Origin: a bacterium
GTDB taxonomy: Bacteria; KSB1; UBA2214
Direction of reading: 5' to 3'
Assembly: GCA_029560815.1 (NCBI GenBank)
Contig: JAKQKF010000365.1
Span: forward strand, 1 to 40,267
Length of the DNA: 40,267 nucleotides
In this document: positions 1-6,930 of the stretch, one piece after another
Layout of the letters: each line of letters starts with the position of its first letter
How positions within the stretch are numbered: position 1 is the first letter of the stretch
The notes under the pieces: generated by a model
What the model was told of the DNA's origin: nothing
The model's input: the letters and a program-made list of their open reading frames with translations, nothing else
Database searches by the model: none
Translations under genes and position numbers: made by a program

Positions 1-166
1 GTTGCCATACATGGCTTGCTGGAAGCGGAGCTATTCGGCCCTAGCCATACCCCCGCAATCAGCCGACACGACTCCATTTAAATATAGATACATATTATTA
101 AATAGTCAAGAGTTAATTCGATTTGAGTCCCCGGGCGAGGCGAGGCGATCCCGGCCGTGATGCCAT

Positions 167-200
167 AAAAAAAGCCTCTCTTCCGGCGGGGAAGAGAGGC
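167..200 (-). terminator. Rho-independent terminator of tRNA-Val
   Basis: Read on the - strand, a perfect 11-bp GC-rich stem (GCCTCTCTTCC with its complement, 5-nt loop) is followed by a run of seven T residues. It begins a few bases after the encoded CCA end of the tRNA, so it ends that transcript. Confidence 0.85.
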
Positions 201-204
201 CTGC

Positions 205-281
205 TGGTGGGCAATACTGGATTTGAACCAGTGACCTCTGGTATGTGAGACCAGCGCTCTAACCAACTGAGCTAATCGCCC
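205..281 (-). tRNA. tRNA-Val (anticodon CAC)
   Basis: The - strand folds into a full 77-nt cloverleaf. The acceptor stem is GGGCGAT with ATTGCCC (one G-U pair), the D stem GCTC/GAGC, the anticodon stem CTGGT/ACCAG with loop CTCACAT giving anticodon CAC, and the T arm ACTGG-TTCAAAT-CCAGT. The discriminator base is A and the 3' CCA is encoded. CAC reads the valine codon GUG, which suits a GC-rich genome. It sits alone between its own promoter and terminator and is transcribed away from the neighbouring glycosyltransferase. Confidence 0.95.
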
Positions 282-295
282 CGATTACGATCAAT

Positions 296-324
296 AATTT
301 ACAAAAAAAAAGCGTGCGTGTCAA
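296..324 (-). promoter_or_regulatory. Sigma70-type promoter of tRNA-Val
   Basis: On the - strand, TTGACA (319-324) is separated by exactly 17 bases from TAAATT (296-301), and the tRNA begins about 15 bases after the -10 box. The -35 is a perfect consensus. The element overlaps a possible upstream GTG start (318) of the divergent glycosyltransferase, which argues for the later ATG as that gene's start. Confidence 0.75.
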
Positions 325-425
325 GCTTTATCGCGTGCAACAGAGGGCCGGGCAGTTTCCATTTGCATATCACACCGCCTTTTGCTAATTTTAACTGCTC
401 TTTCATTCCAAACTGCGAGCTGTCC

Positions 426-1556
426 ATGCACGATGAGATCCTCCTGGTCGGACCGGTCCCGCCGCAGATCGGCGGTGTGGAATTCTTCGTCGACGCCCTG
501 CTCAAATCGCCCCTGCGGGAGTGGTTCACCATCCGCCATTTTAATATCTCCAAGCCCAAAAGCCGCTCCATGCCCCAGTTCGCCTCGCCGATGGGATACG
601 CCCGCTCTTTCAGACGCAATATCAGGACCAGCTTTTTCAGCTTTGGTTACTCTCTGCTCTACTTCGTCAAATATATTTTCGTCATCCCCTCCCGCCGCAT
701 CGGCCTGGTTCATCTTCACTCCTCCGCCTACATGTCGTTCTGGGAAAAGTGCGCCTATCTTGACCTCGCCCGGCTCTTCGGCAAAAAGGTCGTGATGCAT
801 ATCCACGGCAGTTCATTTGACCGCTTTGTCCGCGAGAGCGGCCGGTTCGCCCGCAGAGCGATCCTGTGGCATCTTCGCCGCTGCGACAAGGTGGTGGCCC
901 TCTCCGAGAGCTGGCGCCTCTTTTTTCTCGACTACCTCGCGCCGGAAAAAATCGTGGTGATCGAAAACGGCATCGATCTTTCGCTCTATCGCGATCTGGA
1001 CTCACGGCCCGCAGTTGCGCCAACCGTCCTCTTTCTTGGCGAGGTGTGCGGCCGCAAGGGTGTTTTTGATCTGCTCCCCGCCTTCAAGAGCGTGCTCGTC
1101 CGGGTGCCCCGGGCGCGTCTGATCCTGGTCGGGCCCGGAGAGCTCGAGAGAAGCAGAGCAACTGCCCTGCAGCTAGGCATCGCCGATGCGGTTGAGATCG
1201 TGGGTCCCCGCTACGGGACTGAAAAGGCGGATTTCCTCGCCATCGGCTGGTGCCTGGCACTGCCTTCCTATGCCGAGGTCTTTCCTTTGACCCTGCTCGA
1301 GGCCTTCGCCGCCGGCCTGCCGGTGGTTTCGACCACAGTGGGGGGGATCCCTGATTTTGTCAGCGAGGAGGAAAACGGCCTGCTTGTGGCGCCGGGGGAT
1401 CAGCAGGGACTGGCCGGGGCGCTGATCAGGCTGTTGACGGAAGAGCCCCTGCGCAGCAGGATGACGGTGGCCAACCGGCGGCTGGCCCGGGAGCGCTACG
1501 ACATCACCCTCTGCGCTGCTCGAGTGCGGGATCTCTACCTGGAGCTGCTGTGCTAA
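426..1556 (+). CDS. GT4-family glycosyltransferase
   Basis: About 376 residues, the usual length for a GT-B fold glycosyltransferase of family GT4, which transfers a sugar from a nucleotide-activated donor, normally on the cytoplasmic face of the membrane during glycan synthesis. The N-terminal half opens with a beta strand and a glycine turn (ILLVGPVPPQIGG). The C-terminal half has FLGEVCGRKG, LVGPGELE and the donor-binding E-x7-E motif (Glu284/Glu292 in EVFPLTLLE), followed by AGLPVVSTTVGGIPD. I chose the ATG whose product begins right at the first Rossmann strand. A GTG 36 codons upstream is in frame, but it lies inside the tRNA promoter and adds residues with no family match. Donor and acceptor cannot be told from sequence. 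A zinc-ribbon gene with its own promoter follows. Confidence 0.85.
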   Translation: MHDEILLVGPVPPQIGGVEFFVDALLKSPLREWFTIRHFNISKPKSRSMPQFASPMGYARSFRRNIRTSFFSFGYSLLYFVKYIFVIPSRRIGLVHLHSSAYMSFWEKCAYLDLARLFGKKVVMHIHGSSFDRFVRESGRFARRAILWHLRRCDKVVALSESWRLFFLDYLAPEKIVVIENGIDLSLYRDLDSRPAVAPTVLFLGEVCGRKGVFDLLPAFKSVLVRVPRARLILVGPGELERSRATALQLGIADAVEIVGPRYGTEKADFLAIGWCLALPSYAEVFPLTLLEAFAAGLPVVSTTVGGIPDFVSEEENGLLVAPGDQQGLAGALIRLLTEEPLRSRMTVANRRLARERYDITLCAARVRDLYLELLC

Positions 1557-1593
1557 AAGCCCAGCCGTATCGGTCTGTTTTACAGATTTTATC

Positions 1594-1622
1594 TTGCTTT
1601 TTTGACATAAAATTGGTATACT
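1594..1622 (+). promoter_or_regulatory. Sigma70-type promoter for the zinc-ribbon/HU/xseA cluster
   Basis: TTGCTT (1594-1599), 17 bases, TATACT (1617-1622) lies about 50 bases before the next ATG. A second, overlapping candidate is TTGACA (1602-1607) with TACGAT (1624-1629) at 16 bases. Either would drive the cluster that runs toward mutS. Assigned by eye. Confidence 0.55.
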
Positions 1623-1671
1623 TTACGATGAATCCATTTTCCCGGATCGGGCAGACGAGGGCATCCTGACG

Positions 1672-1908
1672 ATGACGGTCTACGAGTTCAAATGCCGCTG
1701 CTGCGGCTGCGCATTCGAAGAACTCTTTCTTTCTGCCGCTGCGGCATCGGCGGTCACCTGCCCCGGCTGCCACGGCACAGAGGTGGAACGCGCCATGTCG
1801 GCTTTCGGTTTTGCCAGCAAGGGGAAAAATGGAGAGATCTCGCGTTCTTCATCATCGGGCCATTCCTGTGGAACATGCGCAAGCCATGCTTGCAGCCATT
1901 GTCACTGA
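1672..1908 (+). CDS. FmdB-type zinc-ribbon protein
   Basis: A 78-residue protein that begins MTVYEFKC, the typical opening of the FmdB/putative regulatory zinc-ribbon family. Two cysteine pairs follow (CRCC near residue 8 and CPGC near residue 32), and the predicted product is one small zinc-binding beta-ribbon. The Ser- and Gly-rich tail ends in further Cys and His residues (HSCGTCASHACSHCH), as in many members. The family's function is unclear; some members were named as regulators of formamidase or methylamine genes. It is the first gene after the promoter at about 1.6 kb and lies 26 bases before the HU gene, so it is probably cotranscribed with the DNA metabolism genes downstream. Confidence 0.8.
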   Translation: MTVYEFKCRCCGCAFEELFLSAAAASAVTCPGCHGTEVERAMSAFGFASKGKNGEISRSSSSGHSCGTCASHACSHCH

Positions 1909-1934
1909 TGCCGTCTGTGTGAAAGGATGCACTT

Positions 1935-2213
1935 ATGACCAAAGCAGAAATTGTCGACATCGTTGCTGAGGGAACCGGGCTGACCAAGACCGAAACCCAG
2001 GCGGTGATCGAAGGTTTTCTCGCCACCGTCAGTTATGCTCTCAGGCAGGGTGACCGGGTCGATTTGCGCGGATTTGGCAATTTCAAGATTGTCGATCGCG
2101 CGACGCGTTCCACGTTCAACCCGGTCACAAAAGAGCCGGTGGTCATTCCGGCGCATCGCGCGCCGCTGTTCAAGCCCTCGAAAGAGCTTAAAAAATTCAT
2201 AAATAAAAAGTAA
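1935..2213 (+). CDS. HU-family DNA-binding protein
   Basis: A 92-residue protein of standard HU length. It starts MTKAEIVDIVAE, has the helical dimerisation part in its first 45 residues, then the signature GFGNFKIVDRATRSTFNPVTKEPVVIPAHRAPLFKPSKELK, which forms the two DNA-embracing beta arms and the C-terminal helix. HU dimers bind and bend DNA without strict sequence specificity and organise the nucleoid. The gene has the usual Arg-rich arm and the intercalating-Pro region (FNPVTKE). It lies between the zinc-ribbon gene and the bS22-like mini gene. It differs clearly from the second HU-type gene near 18.4 kb, so the cell has at least two paralogues. Confidence 0.93.
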   Translation: MTKAEIVDIVAEGTGLTKTETQAVIEGFLATVSYALRQGDRVDLRGFGNFKIVDRATRSTFNPVTKEPVVIPAHRAPLFKPSKELKKFINKK

Positions 2214-2262
2214 AGAAAAAGGCGCTGCCGCCGAGGCTGCGCGATGATAGGAGGTGATCGAT

Positions 2263-2358
2263 TTGCCAAGCGGAAAAAAGAGAAAAAGAGCGAAGATTGC
2301 CACGCATAAACGGAAAAAAAGATTGCGCAAAGATCGTCACAAGAAGAAATTACGCTAA
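2263..2358 (+). CDS. bS22/mS38-like (AURKAIP1/COX24 domain) small basic ribosomal protein
   Basis: A 31-codon gene, easily missed for its size. It starts with TTG, and an extended Shine-Dalgarno AGGAGGTGAT (2249-2258) puts GGAGG 8 bases before the start. The product begins MPSGKKRKRAKIATHKRKKR and is almost wholly Lys, Arg and His. This pattern matches the AURKAIP1/COX24 C-terminal domain, known as mS38 in mitochondrial ribosomes and bS22 in mycobacterial ribosomes, a peptide buried in the small subunit near the decoding region. The position between HU and xseA, the strong ribosome binding site and the family-like sequence make a real gene very likely. A ribosomal role here is inferred from homology. 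Confidence 0.8.
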   Translation: MPSGKKRKRAKIATHKRKKRLRKDRHKKKLR

Positions 2359-2477
2359 TCGTGAAGGGCTGAGAGTTGCATCTTGGCCCTTTTACTTTCA
2401 CCGGGCATAGAAGCCGGCCTCCTTATTCCGTTCCGGCGGATGCATCCTCCAGGGCCGGAACCACTCGGATGGTACCC

Positions 2478-3731
2478 ATGGATTTGTGGAACACTGCCCC
2501 TGCCAGTATCTCGGTCGCGGAATTCACCCGGCAGATTAAAACCCTGCTCGAGAGTGAACTGCCGCCGGTCTGGCTGCACGGCGAAATCTCCAACTTTGTC
2601 CACCACACCTCCGGCCACATGTACTTTTCCCTCAAGGACGAGTCGGCCCAGATCTCCTGTGTGATGTGGCGCAGCCGCAATCAGGCTCTCATCGTCACCC
2701 CGAGTGACGGCATGCAGGTGCTCTGCCACGGCCAGGTGACGGTCTATGAGAAACGCGGCAATTATCAGCTCGACGTGTTGAAAATGATACCGGCGGGGGT
2801 CGGGCAGCTCCAGCTGGCGCTGGAGAGGTTGAAAGCCCGCCTGCTTGCGGAAGGGCTCTTTGCGGAGGAACACAAAAAGCCTCTTCCCCTGTTCCCTGTT
2901 CGCATCGGCATCGTCACCAGTCCGACCGGAGCGGCGATCCGCGATCTGGTGCAGATCTCCAGAAGACGCATGCCTTCGATTCAACTCCTGCTCAGGCCGG
3001 CCCTGGTGCAGGGCGGCGGAGCCGCGGAGGATATTGCCGCGGCCATCGAGGAGTTGAATGAATACGGCGGTGTGGATGTCATCATCGTCGGCCGGGGGGG
3101 AGGCAGCCTCGAGGACCTCTGGGCTTTCAACGAGGAGGTCGTCGCCCGCGCCATCTTCAACTCCCGCATTCCGGTCGTCTCGGCGGTCGGCCACGAGATC
3201 GATTTCACCATCGCCGATTTTGTCGCCGACCTGCGCGCTCCGACCCCTTCGGCTGCGGCGGAGCTGGTGCTCCCCGATGCGGGCGAGCTGCGCAGCCATC
3301 TGGCGGGCACGGCCAGGTTCCTCCGCCACGTCCTGCAGCGCCGGATCGGCCATGAACGGCTGCGGCTCGCAGGCTTCCGCTCCAGCTACGGCCTGCGCCG
3401 TCCCCTCGACTTGGTCCGGCAGCGCCGCCAGCGCCTCGATGAGCTTGAACATCTCTGCTCTCTCTCCCTGCTTACCCGTCTCCGCCGCGAGCGTCTGCGC
3501 GCCGGAAATCTTGCCCAGCGCTGCCGTGACCTGGCGCCGGTTTCCGTGCTCGGCCGCGGCTATGCCCTGTGCTGGCGCGAAGGCGAAGCGGCTTTTCTGC
3601 GCAGCGCGGAGGGGCTCAAGACGGGCGAGACCATCCAGGTCCAGCTCGCAAAGGACCGCCTGGGCAGCCAAATCGTTGAAATTCGTCCCGGCCTGACCGT
3701 GCTGGACGATCGCAAGAGCACCGGAAAATGA
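2478..3731 (+). CDS. xseA: Exodeoxyribonuclease VII large subunit
   Basis: About 417 residues; with XseB it forms exonuclease VII, which degrades single-stranded DNA from both ends into short oligonucleotides in the cytoplasm. The start region ISVAEFTRQIKTLLESELPPVWLHGEISNF and SGHMYFSLKDESAQISCVMWR is the N-terminal OB-fold. The catalytic part has PLFPVRIGIVTSPTGAAIRDL, VDVIIVGRGGGSLEDLWAFNEE and PVVSAVGHEIDFTIADFVADLRAPTPSAAAE, all family hallmarks. A coiled region rich in Arg and Leu follows, and then the C-terminal SVLGRGYAL motif. ATG at 2478 fits the family N-terminus; an ATG three codons earlier (2469) is equally possible. xseB follows after about 30 bases. Confidence 0.95.
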   Translation: MDLWNTAPASISVAEFTRQIKTLLESELPPVWLHGEISNFVHHTSGHMYFSLKDESAQISCVMWRSRNQALIVTPSDGMQVLCHGQVTVYEKRGNYQLDVLKMIPAGVGQLQLALERLKARLLAEGLFAEEHKKPLPLFPVRIGIVTSPTGAAIRDLVQISRRRMPSIQLLLRPALVQGGGAAEDIAAAIEELNEYGGVDVIIVGRGGGSLEDLWAFNEEVVARAIFNSRIPVVSAVGHEIDFTIADFVADLRAPTPSAAAELVLPDAGELRSHLAGTARFLRHVLQRRIGHERLRLAGFRSSYGLRRPLDLVRQRRQRLDELEHLCSLSLLTRLRRERLRAGNLAQRCRDLAPVSVLGRGYALCWREGEAAFLRSAEGLKTGETIQVQLAKDRLGSQIVEIRPGLTVLDDRKSTGK

Positions 3732-3760
3732 TGCGCCCCAAATGACGGAAGGACAGAATC

Positions 3761-3982
3761 ATGCCCCCCAAAAACTTTGAAGCGGCCATGGCGCGACTGG
3801 AAGAGATCGCCGCCCTCCTGGAAGAGGGCAGCGCGCCGCTGGAAGAGTCCCTGCAGCTCTTTGAAGAGAGTAATGAACTGCTCGCCTTTTGCATCGCCAG
3901 GCTCGATGAAGCGGAGAAAAAGATCCAGCTTTTGAGCAAGACTGCAGAAGGCTTTGAGGTAGAAGAGGCCGATCTGGATTAG
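3761..3982 (+). CDS. xseB: Exodeoxyribonuclease VII small subunit
   Basis: A 73-residue protein, the normal XseB length. It begins with FEAAMARLEEIAALLEEGSAPLEESLQLFEE, the conserved two-helix signature of the family, and continues as an acidic helix. Several XseB copies bind along the coiled-coil arms of XseA. GGAAGGA precedes the ATG. It lies directly after xseA and before dxs; an xseA-xseB-isoprenoid gene order is common in bacteria. Confidence 0.95.
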   Translation: MPPKNFEAAMARLEEIAALLEEGSAPLEESLQLFEESNELLAFCIARLDEAEKKIQLLSKTAEGFEVEEADLD

Positions 3983-4057
3983 ATTGCTTTTGCAGGTTGT
4001 TATAGCCATTGGCCAAAGCGGCAACGCTATCATAAATGGATGTTCTAAAGGTTACTT

Positions 4058-6004
4058 ATGGATGAATTGCTTCCCCAGATCAACTCTCCGGCGGATATCA
4101 AGAATCTTGACATCCCCCAATTGACCCAGCTGGCGCGGGAGATCCGCGACTATATTGTTCAGACCACCTGCGAGACCGGGGGCCACCTTGCCCCATCTCT
4201 CGGCGTGGTCGAACTGACCCTCGCCCTCCATCATGTCCTGGATTCCCCGCAGGACAAGATCGTCTGGGATGTCGGCCATCAGGCCTACACCCACAAGATC
4301 GTCACCGGCCGGCGTGAGGCTTTTCACAGCATCCGCCAGGATGGGGGAATCAGCGGTTTCCCCAAACGCAGCGAGAGCCCCTACGATGCCTTTGGCGTCG
4401 GCCACGCCAGCACCTCCATATCCGCGGCCTTCGGCATCGCCTGCGCGCGCGATCTGGCGGAGGAGAACTTTAAGGTGGTCGCTGTCATCGGCGACGGCGC
4501 CCTCACCGGGGGGCTGGCCTATGAGGGGTTGAACAATGCCGGCGCGTCCGGGAAAGACATCATTGTCATCGTCAATGACAACAGCATGTCGATCTCGAGC
4601 AATGTCGGCGCCATGTCCAAATATCTCACCAACCTCATTTCCAATCCCCTGTACAACAAGATCAAATCGGATATCTGGGATTTCACCGGCAAATTCGAGC
4701 GTATGGGGCCGCGCATCCGTGTGGCTGCGCGCCGCATGGAAGAGAGCCTCAAGGGTTTCATCATGCCGGGCGTCCTCTTTGAGAGGCTCGGCTTCCGTTA
4801 TTTCGGTCCGATCGACGGCCACAATTTTGCCGAGATGCTCCATACCATGCACGAAATCAAGGAGCTGCACGGCCCGATCCTGCTGCACGTCCTCACCAAG
4901 AAGGGGAGGGGCTACCGTCCCGCCGAGGAGAACGCCCCGGTCTTTCACGGCCTGGGTAAATTCGACAAAGTGACCGGCATTCCCGTTAAAAGCAGCACCA
5001 TTCCCAGCTATACCGAGGTTTTTGGCCAGGCGATGTGCGACCTCGCTCCCTCGCAGCCCAGGTTGGTCGGCATCACCGCCGCAATGTCGCTCGGCACCGG
5101 GCTGCAGAGTTTTGCCGAAAAGTATCCCCAGCGCTTTTTCGATGTCGGGATCGCCGAGGGGCACGCCGTGACCTTTGCGGCGGGGATGGCGGCCCAGGGC
5201 GCCCGCCCGGTCATCGCGATCTATTCCACTTTTCTCCAGCGCGCCTACGATCATCTCATCCACGATGTCGCCCTGCAAAAGCTGCCGGTGGTGCTCGCCA
5301 TCGACCGCGCCGGCATTGTCGGAGATGACGGACCCACCCACCATGGCATCTTTGATATCGCCTATCTGCGCACGGTGCCCGACCTGGTGGTGATGGCCCC
5401 GAAAGACGAGGAAGAGCTGCGCCACATGCTTTTCACGGCGCTGCACTATGACCAGGGGCCGGTGGCCATCCGCTATCCGCGGGGATCCGGCGAGGGGGTG
5501 GAGCTCTCCGGCGATTTCAACCTCCTGCCTATCGGACGCAGCGAGGTTCTCGACCAGGGCGAGGAGATCGCTCTGCTCGCCATCGGTCATCTCGCCCGCA
5601 AGGCCAGCGCCGCCGCCCGCATCCTGCGGGAGCAGGAGGAGATCTCTGTGGAGGTCATCAATGCACGGTTCGTCAAGCCGCTCGATCGTGAGATGCTGGA
5701 TGATCTCGCTGCACGTTTCAAAATCATTATCACCCTGGAAGAGGGCACGCTTGCCGGCGGTTTCGGCAGCGCGGTGGCTGAATATCTGACCGACCGTCAC
5801 GGCGAGGAGGTCGGACTGATCCGCTGCGGTTTGCCCGACTCTTTTCTCAGCCAGGGCACCCGCGATTTTATGCTCAACCAGGCCGGTCTGAGCACAGAGG
5901 CCATCGTCGCGGCGGTCAAATCCGCCCGGGCCGGCCGCGAGAACGGCAAATCCGGCAGAATTCGCAATCTGTTCCGCTTCAACAGGCATGCAAAAACTAT
6001 ATGA
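4058..6004 (+). CDS. dxs: 1-deoxy-D-xylulose-5-phosphate synthase
   Basis: A 648-residue thiamine-diphosphate enzyme that condenses pyruvate with glyceraldehyde 3-phosphate to give DXP, the first step of the MEP isoprenoid pathway and a precursor route to thiamine and pyridoxal. The ThDP-binding motif starts at GDGALTGG (G145-D146-G147) and closes with NDN. Other hallmarks are the early WDVGHQAYTHKI, GHASTSISAA, the catalytic glutamate E367 in DVGIAEGHAV, and DRAGIVGDDGPTHHG in the pyrimidine domain. A transketolase C-terminal domain follows. Its stop codon overlaps the nadK start (ATGA), so the two are translationally coupled. Confidence 0.97.
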   Translation: MDELLPQINSPADIKNLDIPQLTQLAREIRDYIVQTTCETGGHLAPSLGVVELTLALHHVLDSPQDKIVWDVGHQAYTHKIVTGRREAFHSIRQDGGISGFPKRSESPYDAFGVGHASTSISAAFGIACARDLAEENFKVVAVIGDGALTGGLAYEGLNNAGASGKDIIVIVNDNSMSISSNVGAMSKYLTNLISNPLYNKIKSDIWDFTGKFERMGPRIRVAARRMEESLKGFIMPGVLFERLGFRYFGPIDGHNFAEMLHTMHEIKELHGPILLHVLTKKGRGYRPAEENAPVFHGLGKFDKVTGIPVKSSTIPSYTEVFGQAMCDLAPSQPRLVGITAAMSLGTGLQSFAEKYPQRFFDVGIAEGHAVTFAAGMAAQGARPVIAIYSTFLQRAYDHLIHDVALQKLPVVLAIDRAGIVGDDGPTHHGIFDIAYLRTVPDLVVMAPKDEEELRHMLFTALHYDQGPVAIRYPRGSGEGVELSGDFNLLPIGRSEVLDQGEEIALLAIGHLARKASAAARILREQEEISVEVINARFVKPLDREMLDDLAARFKIIITLEEGTLAGGFGSAVAEYLTDRHGEEVGLIRCGLPDSFLSQGTRDFMLNQAGLSTEAIVAAVKSARAGRENGKSGRIRNLFRFNRHAKTI

Positions 6005-6897
6005 TCATCGGGATCGCCGGCAACAAGAAAAAACCCCGCGTCCGCGAGACCATCCTGCGCTTCTCCGCCCGTCTCGATGAGCTTGAGGTGCAGCAGGTCT
6101 TCGACCGGGAGCTGAGGGAGTTCCTTGGACTGGGCCCGGAGTGCCGCTGCCTGCCGCTGGAGGAGATCGGCCCTCAGTGCGATGTTATGGCCGCCTTCGG
6201 CGGGGACGGCACCCTGCTCGCCACCGCCAGCGAGATGGGCGCCAGCGGCACCCCCATCCTCGGCGTCAATCTCGGCGGCCTGGGGTTTCTCGCCGAAGTG
6301 CCGCTGGAGGAGATGGAGGAGACCATCGACGACCTGGTGGCGGGGTGCTACTCTCTGATCGAGCGCATGATCCTCAAGGTGACCATCGATTCCGCCGGCC
6401 AGCGCAGGAGCTTTCACGCCCTCAACGATGTCGTCATCGAAAAGGGGAGCGTGCCCAGGCTCATACTGGTCGAGGCCAGCGTCGACGGCACCTTTCTAAA
6501 TACCTATCGCTGCGACGGGGTGATCATCGCCACACCGACCGGCTCTACCGCCTATTCGCTCTCGGCCGGCGGCCCCCTGTTGATGCCGACCATGGAGGCG
6601 ATCATCGTCACGCCGATCTGCCCTCACTCCCTGACAGTTCGTCCCATCGTCCTCTCGGAGAACTGCCGGCTCGAACTCGGCCTGGTCAACAATTCCCACA
6701 CCGCACAGGTCAACATCGATGGCCGGAACCGCCTCAACCTGCATCCCGGCGACCGGGTCCATATCGAGAGGGGGGAGTACAAGATCAGATGGGTGGATAC
6801 CGGCAAGCGCGACTTTTTCAATGTTTTGCGCACCAAGCTCAACTGGGGGATCGATCTCACTGCGATCAAATCCGCCGGACAAAATCCCGATGCCTGA
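6001..6897 (+). CDS. nadK: NAD kinase
   Basis: A 298-residue cytoplasmic enzyme that phosphorylates NAD to NADP with ATP. The sequence has the catalytic GGDGT (residues 67-71, Asp69), the GVNLGGLGFLAEV strand-turn, the LNDVVIEKG motif (usually NE, here ND) and TPTGSTAYSLSAGGPL, all diagnostic of PpnK/NadK. IVTPICPHSLTVRPIV follows as in other bacterial NAD kinases. The start overlaps the dxs stop by four bases. The gene supplies NADP(H), which the neighbouring MEP pathway needs, but the pairing may be only positional. mutS follows after about 30 bases. Confidence 0.96.
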   Translation: MIIGIAGNKKKPRVRETILRFSARLDELEVQQVFDRELREFLGLGPECRCLPLEEIGPQCDVMAAFGGDGTLLATASEMGASGTPILGVNLGGLGFLAEVPLEEMEETIDDLVAGCYSLIERMILKVTIDSAGQRRSFHALNDVVIEKGSVPRLILVEASVDGTFLNTYRCDGVIIATPTGSTAYSLSAGGPLLMPTMEAIIVTPICPHSLTVRPIVLSENCRLELGLVNNSHTAQVNIDGRNRLNLHPGDRVHIERGEYKIRWVDTGKRDFFNVLRTKLNWGIDLTAIKSAGQNPDA

Positions 6898-6930
6898 TCG
6901 CCCGAAGGCCCTTTTGCGTAGAGAGCGACC

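Noticed and set aside
1..81. Open frame without start running from the left edge to a TAA at 79-81, possible end of a + strand gene
   Set aside because: Only 26 codons, no recognisable motif, and the left neighbour is unknown. It may be real but cannot be supported.
3983..4057. Promoter between xseB and dxs (TTGCTT, TTATAG)
   Set aside because: Box spacing is about 11 bases, too short, and no alternative pair fits.
4052..5989. Long open frame on the - strand opposite dxs
   Set aside because: It is an antisense shadow caused by GC-rich codon use; dxs is unambiguous on the other strand and the product resembles no protein. The same applies to the long - strand frames opposite mutS, lnt, spoT-like, aroC and the secreted protein.
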